Source of the DNA: Brevundimonas diminuta
GTDB taxonomy: Bacteria; Pseudomonadota; Alphaproteobacteria; Caulobacterales; Caulobacteraceae
Assembly (NCBI RefSeq): GCF_022654015.1
Contig: NZ_CP073063.1
Span: forward strand, 2,749,501-2,813,500
Direction: 5' to 3'
DNA length: 64,000 nucleotides
Below, piece after piece: positions 53,657 to 63,346 of this stretch (position 1 is the stretch's first letter; each line of letters opens with the position of its first letter). The translations under genes were made by a program, and so were the position numbers. The notes under the pieces are model-generated. The model did not search any database and was not told the DNA's origin. It was given only the letters and a program-made list of their open reading frames with translations.

Positions 53657-54751
53657 ATGACCGACGCCGCCCAGACCGCCCCCGCCGCCCCGCAGGCGCC
53701 CGCCGCCGCTCCGCCCGCGCCGAAGAAGAACGTTATGTGGACCGTCATCGCCGCCGGGGTCGCCCTGCTGGGCGTTCTGATGGTGCTGTACGCTTGGCAG
53801 CTGCCGCCCTTCCGAGGCGCGATCCAGCGCACGGACAACGCCTATGTGCGCGGCCAGGTGACGATCATCAGCCCGCAGGTGAACGGCTATGTCACGGCCG
53901 TGCCGGTCCAGGACTTCCAGACCGTCCAACAGGGGCAGCTGCTGGCCCAAGTGGACGATCGCATCTATCGCCAGCGGTTGGAGCAGGCCGAGGCCAGCCT
54001 GCACTCGGCCCAGGCGGTCCTGTCCAACTCGGCCCAGACCCAAGCGTCGGCGCGCGGATCGGTCGCCCAGCAGCGCGCCTCCATCGCCGCAGCCGAAGCC
54101 ACGCTGACACGGGCTCAGGCTGACGCCAACCGCGCCCGCACCCTGAAGGCCGGCGGCTGGGTCGCCCAGGCCAATGTGGACGTCGCCGAGGCCGCGCTAC
54201 GCAGCGCCCAGGCCCAGGTCGCCCAGGCCCGCGCCGCCGAGGGCATCGCCCAGACCGGCGTCACCTCCGCGGTCGTGGGCCGCGACAGCCTGGCCGCCGC
54301 CGTCGAGAACGCCCAGGCCGCCGTGCGCCTGGCCCAGATCGATCTGGCCAACACCCGCATCGTCGCCCCCCGCGCCGGTCGTCTGGGCGAGATCGGCGTG
54401 CGCCAGGGCCAGTATGTGACTGCGGGCACCCAGCTGATGGGTCTGGTCCCCGACGTGGTCTGGGTCACGGCCAATATGAAGGAGACGCAGATGAAGAACA
54501 TCCGCGTCGGCCAGCCGGTCGAAATCATCGTCGACGCCCTGGGCGGCCAGACCCTGCGCGGCCATGTCGAGCGCATCGCCCCCGCCGCCGGGTCGGAGTT
54601 CAGCGTCATCCGCCCCGACAACGCCACCGGCAACTTCACCAAGGTCGCCCAGCGCATCCCGGTCCGCATCCGCATCGACCCGAACCAACCCGCCGCCGAA
54701 CGTCTGGCGCCGGGCATGTCGGTGGTGGCGAAGGTGAATACGGCCGTCTGA
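53657..54751 (+). CDS. HlyD/EmrA-type adaptor of the MFS efflux system
   Basis: 364 residues. A proline/alanine-rich start is followed by one membrane helix (VMWTVIAAGVALLGVLMVLYAW), the lipoyl domain (NAYVRGQVTIISPQVNGYVTAV), a long coiled coil (about residues 100-200), the second lipoyl half (LANTRIVAPRAGRLGEIGVRQG) and a beta-barrel. The order matches EmrA. It starts 13 bases after the MFS stop and bridges to a TolC-type outer-membrane protein not seen here. Confidence 0.9.
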   Translation: MTDAAQTAPAAPQAPAAAPPAPKKNVMWTVIAAGVALLGVLMVLYAWQLPPFRGAIQRTDNAYVRGQVTIISPQVNGYVTAVPVQDFQTVQQGQLLAQVDDRIYRQRLEQAEASLHSAQAVLSNSAQTQASARGSVAQQRASIAAAEATLTRAQADANRARTLKAGGWVAQANVDVAEAALRSAQAQVAQARAAEGIAQTGVTSAVVGRDSLAAAVENAQAAVRLAQIDLANTRIVAPRAGRLGEIGVRQGQYVTAGTQLMGLVPDVVWVTANMKETQMKNIRVGQPVEIIVDALGGQTLRGHVERIAPAAGSEFSVIRPDNATGNFTKVAQRIPVRIRIDPNQPAAERLAPGMSVVAKVNTAV

Positions 54752-54779
54752 CGGAACGCGCCGCTCTGCGTCGCGCTAC

Positions 54780-54798
54780 CTCTCCCAGCAACGGAGAG
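54780..54798 (+). promoter_or_regulatory. Hairpin covering the ribosome-binding site of the following gene
   Basis: CTCTCC (54780-54785) can pair with GGAGAG (54793-54798) around a 7-base loop. GGAGAG is the only ribosome-binding site of the gene at 54803, so translation may be low unless the hairpin opens. Confidence 0.35.
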
Positions 54799-54802
54799 CA
54801 CC

Positions 54803-54979
54803 ATGGACCGCGAACAGACCAAGGGTCGTGAAGAGAACGGCGCCGATCCGGCCGGCAAGCCTGACGCCCTGACCTCTGACAAGGCGACCAAGGCGGTCGG
54901 TCAGGCCGAGCGCCAGAGCGCAGGACCGGACGGTCCGGACGCCGCTGAGATCGGCGACACGTTCAAGCGCAAACCCTGA
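54803..54979 (+). CDS. 58-residue hydrophilic protein, weakly CsbD-like
   Basis: Frame MDREQTKGREENGADPAGKP to FKRKP, with GGAGAG at good spacing upstream. It is entirely hydrophilic, rich in Asp, Lys and Gln, and has no hydrophobic core, so it is probably disordered. The beginning (D-x-x-Q-x-K-G) and the SDKATKAVGQAERQ middle recall CsbD stress proteins, but the match is weak. It is 51 bases after the efflux adaptor. Confidence 0.5.
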   Translation: MDREQTKGREENGADPAGKPDALTSDKATKAVGQAERQSAGPDGPDAAEIGDTFKRKP

Positions 54980-54986
54980 CGCCGGA

Positions 54987-55190
54987 TCAGGCCGATCGCG
55001 GCGACAGGCTGGCGGCGAGCAGATGCACGTCATGCGCCCGCATCCGCTCGAAGTTTCCCAGCCCCAGGGCCAGGGCGCGCATGATCTCCGTTTGGCGCGT
55101 ATGTTCGGGATGGGCGGGCAAGGACGGCTCCGCCCGCGCCAGCTCCGCATCCAGTTCGGCCATCATATGAGCCAGGATTCCGTCGTTCAT
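54987..55190 (-). CDS. 67-residue hypothetical protein
   Basis: The ATG at 55190 has GGAGG at good spacing and is preferred to one five codons upstream. The product is mostly helical and charged (MNDGILAHMMAELDAELARA at the start, TEIMRALALGLGNFERMRAHD in the middle). There are no membrane segments or known motifs. It converges on the CsbD-like gene with a 7-base gap and diverges from ccrM. Real-gene status rests on the ribosome-binding site and composition. Confidence 0.5.
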   Translation of the reverse strand: MNDGILAHMMAELDAELARAEPSLPAHPEHTRQTEIMRALALGLGNFERMRAHDVHLLAASLSPRSA

Positions 55191-55322
55191 CTGATCCTCC
55201 ATCACGCCGCCGACCGCCGCAAACGGTTAGAGCATGAATAGAACAGATCAGGAACACGCTGGCCCGAGAAGGCTGTGGATGGTGCGGTCGGACTGCAATA
55301 TGCGTCCGGCTGACCCTGCCGT

Positions 55323-56460
<1,138 letters not shown>

Positions 56461-56670
56461 GCCGCTGCGACCGCGCATCGCATAAGCCACATCAATCACT
56501 TAGCTGGCAACGCGTCGCCAATAGGTACGATTTCGCACACTCAATATGGACCAGCGTCGCTGTAACCCCTCGAAACCTATGTGAAAATTCATCAGCTGCG
56601 ATGGAACTTCGCAGTTGCGAGACCATTGATGTCAACGGCCCGCCAGGATGCGGTGTCGGAGCACATCACC

Positions 56671-57783
56671 ATGAAAATCGCGCAGATCACCCCTCTGTAT
56701 GAGGCCGTGCCTCCCAAGCTGTATGGCGGCACGGAGCGTGTGGTGGCGCATCTGACCGACGCTCTGGTTGATCTGGGCCACGACGTGACCCTGTTCGCCA
56801 GCGCCGACGCCCAGACCAAGGCCCGTCTGGTGCCCGTGCGCGATCAGGCCATTCGCCTGGATCCGGCGCCGTTGAAATCCGATCTCGCCGCCCACCTGTC
56901 GATGCTGGGCGAAGTTCTGGACCGCGCCGACGAGTTTGACGTGATCCACTTCCATACCGACATGGTTCACTTCCCGCTGTTCCAGAAATATGCGGACAAG
57001 ACTTTGACGACGCTACACGGCCGCCTGGACATGAAGGACCTGCCCGGCGTCTATGCGCGCTGGAGCGAGTTTGGACTGGTCTCCATCTCAGACGATCAGC
57101 GCAAGCCGCTGCATTTCGCCAACTGGAAAGCCACCGTCCATCACGGCATGCCCGGCGAACAATACATCTTCTCCCCGAAATCCGAGGGCTATCTGGCCTT
57201 CTTGGGTCGCATCTCGCCCGAAAAGCGCCCCGACCGCGCCATCGAGATCGCCACCAAACTGGGCAAGCGGCTGAAGATGGCCGCAAAGGTGGACGCCGCC
57301 GATAAACGCTATTGGGAGGAGAAAATCCGCCCGTTGGTCGAGGGCAATCCGCTGATCGAATTCATCGGCGAGATCGGCGACCATCAGAAGTCCGCCTTCC
57401 TCGGCGGCGCCGAAGCTCTGCTCTTCCCCATCGACTGGCCGGAGCCCTTCGGCCTGGTGATGATCGAGGCCATGGCCTGCGGCACCCCGGTGATCGCCTT
57501 CCGCTGCGGCTCGACCCCCGAGGTGATCGAGGACGGCGCCACCGGCTTCTTGGTCGACACGATGGAACAGGCGATCGCCGCCGCCGGGCGCGCGCATCTG
57601 CTGGACCGCGAGGCCATCCGCGCGCGCTTCGATTTGCGGTTTTCCGCCACCGCCATGGCGCGTCGTTACTTGGACGTCTACGGCGACCTGCTGGCGCGTC
57701 GCCCGTTCGCGGAGACCGCGCTGGATGAGGTGGTCACCCCGCTGCGTCCGCGTGAAGAGCGCAGCTTCGCCGCCACCGCCTGA
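56671..57783 (+). CDS. GT4-family glycosyltransferase
   Basis: 370 residues from the ATG at 56671, where the protein begins directly with the Rossmann start MKIAQITPLYEAVPPKLYGG. GT4 features follow: VIHFHTDMVHFP, YLAFLGRISPEKRPD (nucleotide-sugar domain start) and EPFGLVMIEAMACGTPVIAF (the EX7E motif). It lies upstream of a glycogen-debranching-type glucosidase, separated by the TadG-like gene; such pairs occur in glucan metabolism. The acceptor is unknown. Confidence 0.9.
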   Translation: MKIAQITPLYEAVPPKLYGGTERVVAHLTDALVDLGHDVTLFASADAQTKARLVPVRDQAIRLDPAPLKSDLAAHLSMLGEVLDRADEFDVIHFHTDMVHFPLFQKYADKTLTTLHGRLDMKDLPGVYARWSEFGLVSISDDQRKPLHFANWKATVHHGMPGEQYIFSPKSEGYLAFLGRISPEKRPDRAIEIATKLGKRLKMAAKVDAADKRYWEEKIRPLVEGNPLIEFIGEIGDHQKSAFLGGAEALLFPIDWPEPFGLVMIEAMACGTPVIAFRCGSTPEVIEDGATGFLVDTMEQAIAAAGRAHLLDREAIRARFDLRFSATAMARRYLDVYGDLLARRPFAETALDEVVTPLRPREERSFAATA

Positions 57784-57859
57784 AACCAACTCGGTCGGGA
57801 CGCCATTGCAATCCTGAGTTTGTAACGGCGTTCACCCAAAAGTTAAGCTTATCCATTAC

Positions 57860-57882
57860 GGTCGTCCCAAATCGGGGCGACC
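57860..57882 (+). promoter_or_regulatory. Hairpin immediately before the TadG-like start codon
   Basis: GGTCGTCCC (57860-57868) pairs with GGGGCGACC (57874-57882) with one G-U pair and a 5-base loop, ending three bases before the ATG. It would hide the purine-rich GGGGCGA expected to serve as the ribosome-binding site. Confidence 0.45.
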
Positions 57883-57885
57883 ACT

Positions 57886-59313
57886 ATGCAATGGACAGCG
57901 ATGAGGCGGCTGGCGCATCTGCGCTGGAATACCGCGGGCAACATCGCGACCTTCTTCGCCCTGTCCGCCATGGGCCTGGCACTGATGGTCGGCCTGGCTA
58001 TCGACATCAATCGCTATGTCTCAGTCAGGAACCAGGTGCAGGAAGCGCTCGACGCAGCAGCGTTGGGCGCTGCGGCGTCCCGCGCCCAGACGGCCAAGGA
58101 GCTGGAAGCGGTCAGCGGTCCCTATCTGGAAGCCAATCTGAAGACCGGCCAACTGATCGACGGCTGGAAGACCGGCACCCAATATGTCGATGGCAAAATC
58201 GTCAGGGTGACCTTCAAGGGCGGGGTCAAACCCATCTTTGCGGGTCTGGCCGGCGTCAAACAGTTCGACATCAACGCCCTGTCCGAGGCGACGCGCGGCG
58301 TGGCGCAAAAGATCGAGACCGTCCTGGTGCTCGATAACACCTGGTCGATGAGTGAAAAGGACACTCGCTCGATCAAACGGATCGATGCGCTGAAGACCTC
58401 GGCCAGTTTGCTGGTCAACGAGTTGATGGCGACCGAAAGCGACGAGGTCTCGATCGGCGTCGTGCCCTATGCGGACTACGTCAATGTCGGGATTGCCAAT
58501 CGCAAGGCCCCGTGGATTTCCGTGCCCGACGACTATGTTCAGGAGCGCACCTGCACGACCAAGACGACCTACAGCGGCGGCACGCCCTATCCTTGCACCA
58601 CCGTGCGCGACGGCGTCAGCGAGACCGGCACCTGCTACAAGGATCAGGTGGTCAAGACGGTCACCGTCCCGCCCTATGCTTGCAACGTCAGCTACAAGTG
58701 GTTCGGCTGCGTCTATTCGCGCAACGTCGGCACGACGCGGCTGAACGACCAGTCGCCGGCGACGCCCTACAAGGGTTTCCTGACGACAGGCCAGAGCTGC
58801 CTGAATGCGGTCAGCCCCCTGTCCAAGAGCAAATCCAGCGTCCTGAACGCAATCAAAAACCTCGTCATCAATGTCGGCGGCTACAAGCCGGAGACGCATA
58901 TTCCATCCGGCCTGATCTGGGGCATCAACCTGCTGTCGCCTACCGCGCCGTTCCAGGAGGGCGGTGTCTACGATCCCGCGAACCGCACGCCGCGCAAGAT
59001 TCTGGTGCTTATGACCGACGGTGTGAACACCCTGCGTTACCGCTCGTCGGACGGAGCGCACGTCGCCACGGTCAAAGCCAATGAGCTGGCGGCGACTGAT
59101 GCCGATTTCGGTTCGATCTGCACCTATGCCAAGTCGAACAAGATCGAGGTTTTCACCGTCGGCCTGAATGTGCCCACGCAGAACGGACGCAATCTGCTGA
59201 GGACCTGCGCCACCGATTCCGACCATGCCTTCCTGGCCGAAGACAGCGCCGCTCTGGAAGCCGCCTTCCGCGACATCGCGCGGTCCATCGGCGTCGTACG
59301 ACTGATCAAGTAA
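57886..59313 (+). CDS. TadG-like envelope protein with von Willebrand factor A domain
   Basis: 475 residues. A short basic start is followed by a TadE/TadG-type helix (GNIATFFALSAMGLALMVGLAI, residues about 18-39) and DINRYVSVRNQVQEALDAAALGAA, typical of Flp/Tad pilus-associated proteins. A vWA domain starts at VLVLDNTWSMS, whose metal site DxSxS has Thr at the first Ser, and continues past an insert with several cysteines (CTTKTTYS, CYKD, CNVSYKWFGC) to LVLMTDGVNT. No other tad genes are nearby, so it is a stand-alone member. Confidence 0.83.
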   Translation: MQWTAMRRLAHLRWNTAGNIATFFALSAMGLALMVGLAIDINRYVSVRNQVQEALDAAALGAAASRAQTAKELEAVSGPYLEANLKTGQLIDGWKTGTQYVDGKIVRVTFKGGVKPIFAGLAGVKQFDINALSEATRGVAQKIETVLVLDNTWSMSEKDTRSIKRIDALKTSASLLVNELMATESDEVSIGVVPYADYVNVGIANRKAPWISVPDDYVQERTCTTKTTYSGGTPYPCTTVRDGVSETGTCYKDQVVKTVTVPPYACNVSYKWFGCVYSRNVGTTRLNDQSPATPYKGFLTTGQSCLNAVSPLSKSKSSVLNAIKNLVINVGGYKPETHIPSGLIWGINLLSPTAPFQEGGVYDPANRTPRKILVLMTDGVNTLRYRSSDGAHVATVKANELAATDADFGSICTYAKSNKIEVFTVGLNVPTQNGRNLLRTCATDSDHAFLAEDSAALEAAFRDIARSIGVVRLIK

Positions 59314-59461
59314 GTCTCTCGGGTCGTTTGGCGATGAAAAAGCACAGGTTCGCCTGAACCCGTCGGCGACTTGCCCATTAAAGTCTGCAAGCGGCCCCTC
59401 AGCGCCGCATTCGGGTGCGACACGTTCGGCCGAGGCCTCACAACGACGGGGAAGAGACCGC

Positions 59462-61609
59462 ATGGACGACGCCTATTCCACTCAACTGACCGCCGGTGAA
59501 TCGGTCGAGGCCACGGGTCTCGAACAGCTGATGGCGCTGAAGGAAGGCGACACCTTCCTGGTCGCCGACGGATGGGGCGACATGAAGGGCGGCGCCGACG
59601 GCCTGTTCGCGGGCGACACCCGCGTCCTGTCGCGCTGGGCCATGACGGTCGGTCTGCTGAAGCCGTCGCGACTGTCGTCCGGCGTCAGCCAGGACAACGT
59701 GTTCTTCTCCTGCCACACCACCAACCGTCCCCTGCCCCCGATGGGCGGGCGATCGGCCCCGGCCGGCGTCCTGCATATCGAGCGCCGGCGGTTTCTGTGG
59801 AACCGGCGGATGTTCGAGCGCATCCGCATGGTCAACCATGGGGTGGAGGACATTCTGCTGCCGCTGGCCTTCGATTTCGGCGCGGACTTCTTTGATATCT
59901 TCCAGGTGCGCGGCACGCCGCGAGCCAAACGCGGGACGATCCACACGCCGACCACCGATGGTCGTCGCGTCACCTTCCGCTACACAGGCCTGGACGACGT
60001 GGACCGGTCCAGCTGCATCGCCTTTTCCGAACCGCCCGCCCGCCTGACGCATCAACGCGCGGAGTTCATGTTCAGCCTGCCAAAGGGCCGCTCGCTGGAT
60101 CTGTTCATCGAATGCGGCGTGGACGCCTGCGAGACACCGGACGCCGATCGCTGGCGCCAGAACGCCATCCAGGCCCGCCTGGCCATGCGCGCCAAACGCC
60201 GGCGCGGCGCCTCGGTGCGCGGCCCGCGCAGCCCGCGCTTCAACGACTGGCTGGACCAGTCGCGCGCCGACATGGCGCTGCTGACCACGGACCTGCCGAC
60301 CGGCCCCTATCCCTATGCAGGCACGCCGTGGTTCTCGACCCCGTTCGGCCGCGACGGCATCATTTCGGCCTGGCAAATGCTCTGGCTGGACCCGTCGCTG
60401 GCCAAGGGCGTGCTGACCTATCTGGCCTCGCGCCAGGCGACTGAGACCTCGCTCTATCGGGACAGCCAGCCCGGTAAGATCATGCACGAAACCCGCGGCG
60501 GCGAGATGAGCGCCCTGCATGAGGTGCCGTTCGGTCTCTACTATGGCGGCGTCGACACCACCTGCCTATTCGTGGCCCTGGCCGGCGCCTACGCCAACCG
60601 CACCGGCGATCTGGATCTGATCCGCAGGCTTTGGCCCAATCTGATCGCGGCCGCCGACTGGATGCGCGACTATGGCGACAGCAACAATGACGGTCTGATC
60701 GACTATCAGCGCGGCGCGGACACCGGCCTATCCAACCAAGGGTGGAAGGACTCCGAGGATTCCATCTTCCACGCCGACGGTCGCTTCCCCAAGGGTCCGA
60801 TCGCGCTTCTGGAGGTTCAGGGCTACGCCTTCGCCGCCTGGAAGGCGCTGGGCGATCTGGGCGAGCGCCTGCACGACGACCGCACGACCGAATGGCGGAT
60901 GCGCGCCGAACAGGTCCGCTCCCTGGTCGAGGAAAAGTTCTGGATGGAGGACGAGGGCTTCTACGCCGTGGCCCTCGACGGCGACGGCCAGCAATGTCGC
61001 GCCATCGCCTCGAACGCTGGCCATCTGCTGTTCACCGGGCTGCCGTCGCTTGAACGCGCGCGACGCGTCACCAAACGCCTGCTGACCGCCGAGTTCCGCA
61101 CCGGGTGGGGCATCCGCACCCTGGAGGTCGGACAGGCCCGCTTCAATCCGATGAGCTATCACAACGGCTCGGTCTGGCCGCACGACACCGCCATGGCCGC
61201 CGCCGGCATGGCCGCCTACGGCGAGCGCGATGCGGTCGCGGAAATCCTGGCCGAGATCTACGCGGCGGCCGCCCATTTCCACCTGAGGCTGCCCGAACTG
61301 TTCTGCGGCTTCCCGCGTGAGCCGGGTGAGCCGCCCATCGCCTATCCGGTCGCCTGCCTGCCCCAGGCCTGGGCGGCGGGATCGGTCTTCCTGATGCTTC
61401 AGGCGACCCTGGGCCTGTCCATCGACGCCTGGACCGAGACGGTCGATCTGGCCGATCCCGTCCTGCCCGCCGGTCTGGATCGTCTGAAGATCACCGGCCT
61501 GCAAGTCGGCGGCGCCGTCGTGGATCTGAACATCCAGCACGCCGACGGTCGCGCGGTTGTCATCCCGCATCACAAGCAGGGCAAGGTCTCGATCCGCACG
61601 TTGCGATAG
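59462..61609 (+). CDS. Amylo-alpha-1,6-glucosidase / glycogen-debranching-type enzyme
   Basis: 715 residues, cytoplasmic. The N-terminal debranching domain (EGDTFLVADGWGDMKGGADGLFAGDTRVLSRW region, residues about 25-70) is followed by an (alpha/alpha)6 catalytic barrel with WFSTPFGRDGIISAWQ, HETRGGEMSAL, YYGGVDTTCLFV and KDSEDSIFH. The family acts on branched alpha-glucans. The GGGGAAGAG ribosome-binding site suits the ATG. It lies near the GT4 gene, suggesting a role in storage glucan or trehalose-like metabolism, which is inferred. Confidence 0.88.
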   Translation: MDDAYSTQLTAGESVEATGLEQLMALKEGDTFLVADGWGDMKGGADGLFAGDTRVLSRWAMTVGLLKPSRLSSGVSQDNVFFSCHTTNRPLPPMGGRSAPAGVLHIERRRFLWNRRMFERIRMVNHGVEDILLPLAFDFGADFFDIFQVRGTPRAKRGTIHTPTTDGRRVTFRYTGLDDVDRSSCIAFSEPPARLTHQRAEFMFSLPKGRSLDLFIECGVDACETPDADRWRQNAIQARLAMRAKRRRGASVRGPRSPRFNDWLDQSRADMALLTTDLPTGPYPYAGTPWFSTPFGRDGIISAWQMLWLDPSLAKGVLTYLASRQATETSLYRDSQPGKIMHETRGGEMSALHEVPFGLYYGGVDTTCLFVALAGAYANRTGDLDLIRRLWPNLIAAADWMRDYGDSNNDGLIDYQRGADTGLSNQGWKDSEDSIFHADGRFPKGPIALLEVQGYAFAAWKALGDLGERLHDDRTTEWRMRAEQVRSLVEEKFWMEDEGFYAVALDGDGQQCRAIASNAGHLLFTGLPSLERARRVTKRLLTAEFRTGWGIRTLEVGQARFNPMSYHNGSVWPHDTAMAAAGMAAYGERDAVAEILAEIYAAAAHFHLRLPELFCGFPREPGEPPIAYPVACLPQAWAAGSVFLMLQATLGLSIDAWTETVDLADPVLPAGLDRLKITGLQVGGAVVDLNIQHADGRAVVIPHHKQGKVSIRTLR

Positions 61610-61613
61610 GGAT

Positions 61614-62663
61614 TCAGCCGAACAGATCGGGCGTGTTCGCCCGATCCAGCGCCTTGGCGAAGACCGTCGGCAGGGCGGCCCGCGCCGCCTCGATCGGCAT
61701 CCAGCGATAGGGACCGCCCGCATCGACGCGCGCGGTCATCACCGTCAGCGTCAGGCTGAAGTGGGTGAAGACGTGCTCCACAGCCCCCGCCTCGCGCCAG
61801 TCGGCCTCCATCGGCGCTGCCGCAGCAGGCTCGTCTATCGCCCAATCGCTGGTCGGCAGGCCCAGCATTCCGCCCAGCAGCCCCTTCTCGGGTCGCGTCT
61901 CGATCGCGACCCGCCCCTGGTCGTCAACCAGCACATAGGCGATGCCCCGCCGATGCGGCCGCTCCGCCTTCTTCGTCTTCATCGGAAACCGGGCCGGCTC
62001 GCCCGCGGCCAAACCCAGGCATTCGCTGGCCACGGGACAAGTCCCGCACGACGGTGACTTCGGCCGGCACACCGTCGCGCCCAGGTCCATCAACGCCTGC
62101 GCCCAGTCTCCGGGCCGCTCATCGGTGACGAACAGGCCCGCCAGCCGCCTCAGTTCGGGCCGGGCGGCGGGGACCGGCGTCTCGACCGCGAACAGACGCG
62201 CCATCACCCGCTCGACATTGCCGTCCACGACATTGGCCGCCCGGTCGAAGGCGATGGAGGCGACGGCTGCGGCCGTATAGGCGCCCACGCCCGGCAGCGC
62301 GAGCAGCGCCGCTTCGGTATCCGGAAACACCCCGCCATGCTCGCCCGCCACCGCCCGCGCGCAGGCCAGCAGATTGCGGGCACGCGCATAGTAGCCCAGC
62401 CCCGCCCAGGCCCCCATCACCTCCGCATCCTCGGCCGCCGCCAGGTCCGAGACCGTCGGCCAGCGCGTGGTGAAGGCGTGAAAATACGGCGTCGCATGCG
62501 GCACGGTCGTCTGCTGAAGCATGACCTCCGACAGCCAGACACGGTACGGCTCGGTCCGCGGCGCGCCGACGGCGGCTCGCCACGGCAGGCTGCGCGCATG
62601 GACGTCGTACCAGGCCTGCAGCCGGGAGCGGATCAGGTCTATGTCGGGAGAGACGTCAGGCAT
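61614..62663 (-). CDS. mutY: A/G-specific adenine DNA glycosylase
   Basis: 349 residues. Catalytic Glu46 lies in LSEVMLQQT, the helix-hairpin-helix is LPGVGAYTAAA, and catalytic Asp147 is in NVVDGNVERV. The iron-sulfur cluster cysteines are in CRPKSPSCGTCPVASEC. The C-terminal Nudix-like domain (RGIAYVLVDDQGRVAIETRPEKGLLGG is its start) recognises 8-oxoguanine. It removes adenine opposite 8-oxoguanine. It is divergent from the DciA-like gene with 20 bases between starts and converges on the debranching enzyme gene. Confidence 0.96.
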   Translation of the reverse strand: MPDVSPDIDLIRSRLQAWYDVHARSLPWRAAVGAPRTEPYRVWLSEVMLQQTTVPHATPYFHAFTTRWPTVSDLAAAEDAEVMGAWAGLGYYARARNLLACARAVAGEHGGVFPDTEAALLALPGVGAYTAAAVASIAFDRAANVVDGNVERVMARLFAVETPVPAARPELRRLAGLFVTDERPGDWAQALMDLGATVCRPKSPSCGTCPVASECLGLAAGEPARFPMKTKKAERPHRRGIAYVLVDDQGRVAIETRPEKGLLGGMLGLPTSDWAIDEPAAAAPMEADWREAGAVEHVFTHFSLTLTVMTARVDAGGPYRWMPIEAARAALPTVFAKALDRANTPDLFG

Positions 62664-62683
62664 CGGTCGGGGTATATAGACCC

Positions 62684-63238
62684 ATGCGCCGCACGCTGCC
62701 CACAGACGCCGAGGTCCGCGAGATCCTGTCTCGCCGCCGCACCCGTCCGGTCCCCCGACCGGCGCCGCGCGCGGGCAAGGCGCTGACGCCCCTGATCAAG
62801 AAGCTGGACGAGCAGTTCGGACGCGGGGCCGGTGCGCTGGAGCCTCGCTGGCGCGAGATCGTCGGCGATCGCCTGGCCCGCGTCACACGCCCGCAGAAAC
62901 TGACCAAGGGCAAGGGCGGTTCACCCGGCGTGCTGGAGCTGCGCGTCGCCGGCGCCGCCGCCCTGTTGATCCAGCACCAGTCCGAGGACATCTTGGCCCG
63001 CGTCAACCTGTTCCTGGGCGCCGGGACGGTGGATCGGCTGCGCATCGCCCAGGGTCCGGTCGCCCCTTTGAAGGAGGCCGCCGCCCGTCCCAAACGCAGC
63101 GCCAAGCCGCCGCCCCTGCCCGCCCAGGCCGAGGCCGACCTCGCCGCCTCCATCGCCGCAGCCCCCGACGATCTACGCGCCGCCCTGGCGCGCCTCGGCC
63201 GCGTCGCCCTGTCGCGCCCCGGGATCAAGGCCGACTGA
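62684..63238 (+). CDS. DUF721/DciA-like protein
   Basis: 184 residues. The DUF721 core is WREIVGDRLARVTRPQKLTK followed by VLELRVAGAAALLIQHQSEDILARVNLFLG (about residues 55-110). This fold is the helicase-loading domain of DciA proteins, which replace DnaC in most bacteria. The N-terminal extension is basic and proline-rich, the C-terminus rich in alanine and proline. In Caulobacterales such proteins sit beside mutY, as here. Whether it loads DnaB has not been shown for this one. Confidence 0.85.
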   Translation: MRRTLPTDAEVREILSRRRTRPVPRPAPRAGKALTPLIKKLDEQFGRGAGALEPRWREIVGDRLARVTRPQKLTKGKGGSPGVLELRVAGAAALLIQHQSEDILARVNLFLGAGTVDRLRIAQGPVAPLKEAAARPKRSAKPPPLPAQAEADLAASIAAAPDDLRAALARLGRVALSRPGIKAD

Positions 63239-63346
63239 CCCCCTCGCCTTGGTTGGCAGTGGCCCCGGCGTGCTGTAGGAAGGGGCTGTAAAAAGACAAA
63301 TATCCGCACGGCATATCCTGGTCGCGCGCCTGGATTCCGAGCCCCG

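Noticed and set aside
59340..59370. Hairpin GGTTC-GCCT-GAACC after the TadG-like gene as a terminator
   Set aside because: The stem is only five base pairs and no T tract follows.
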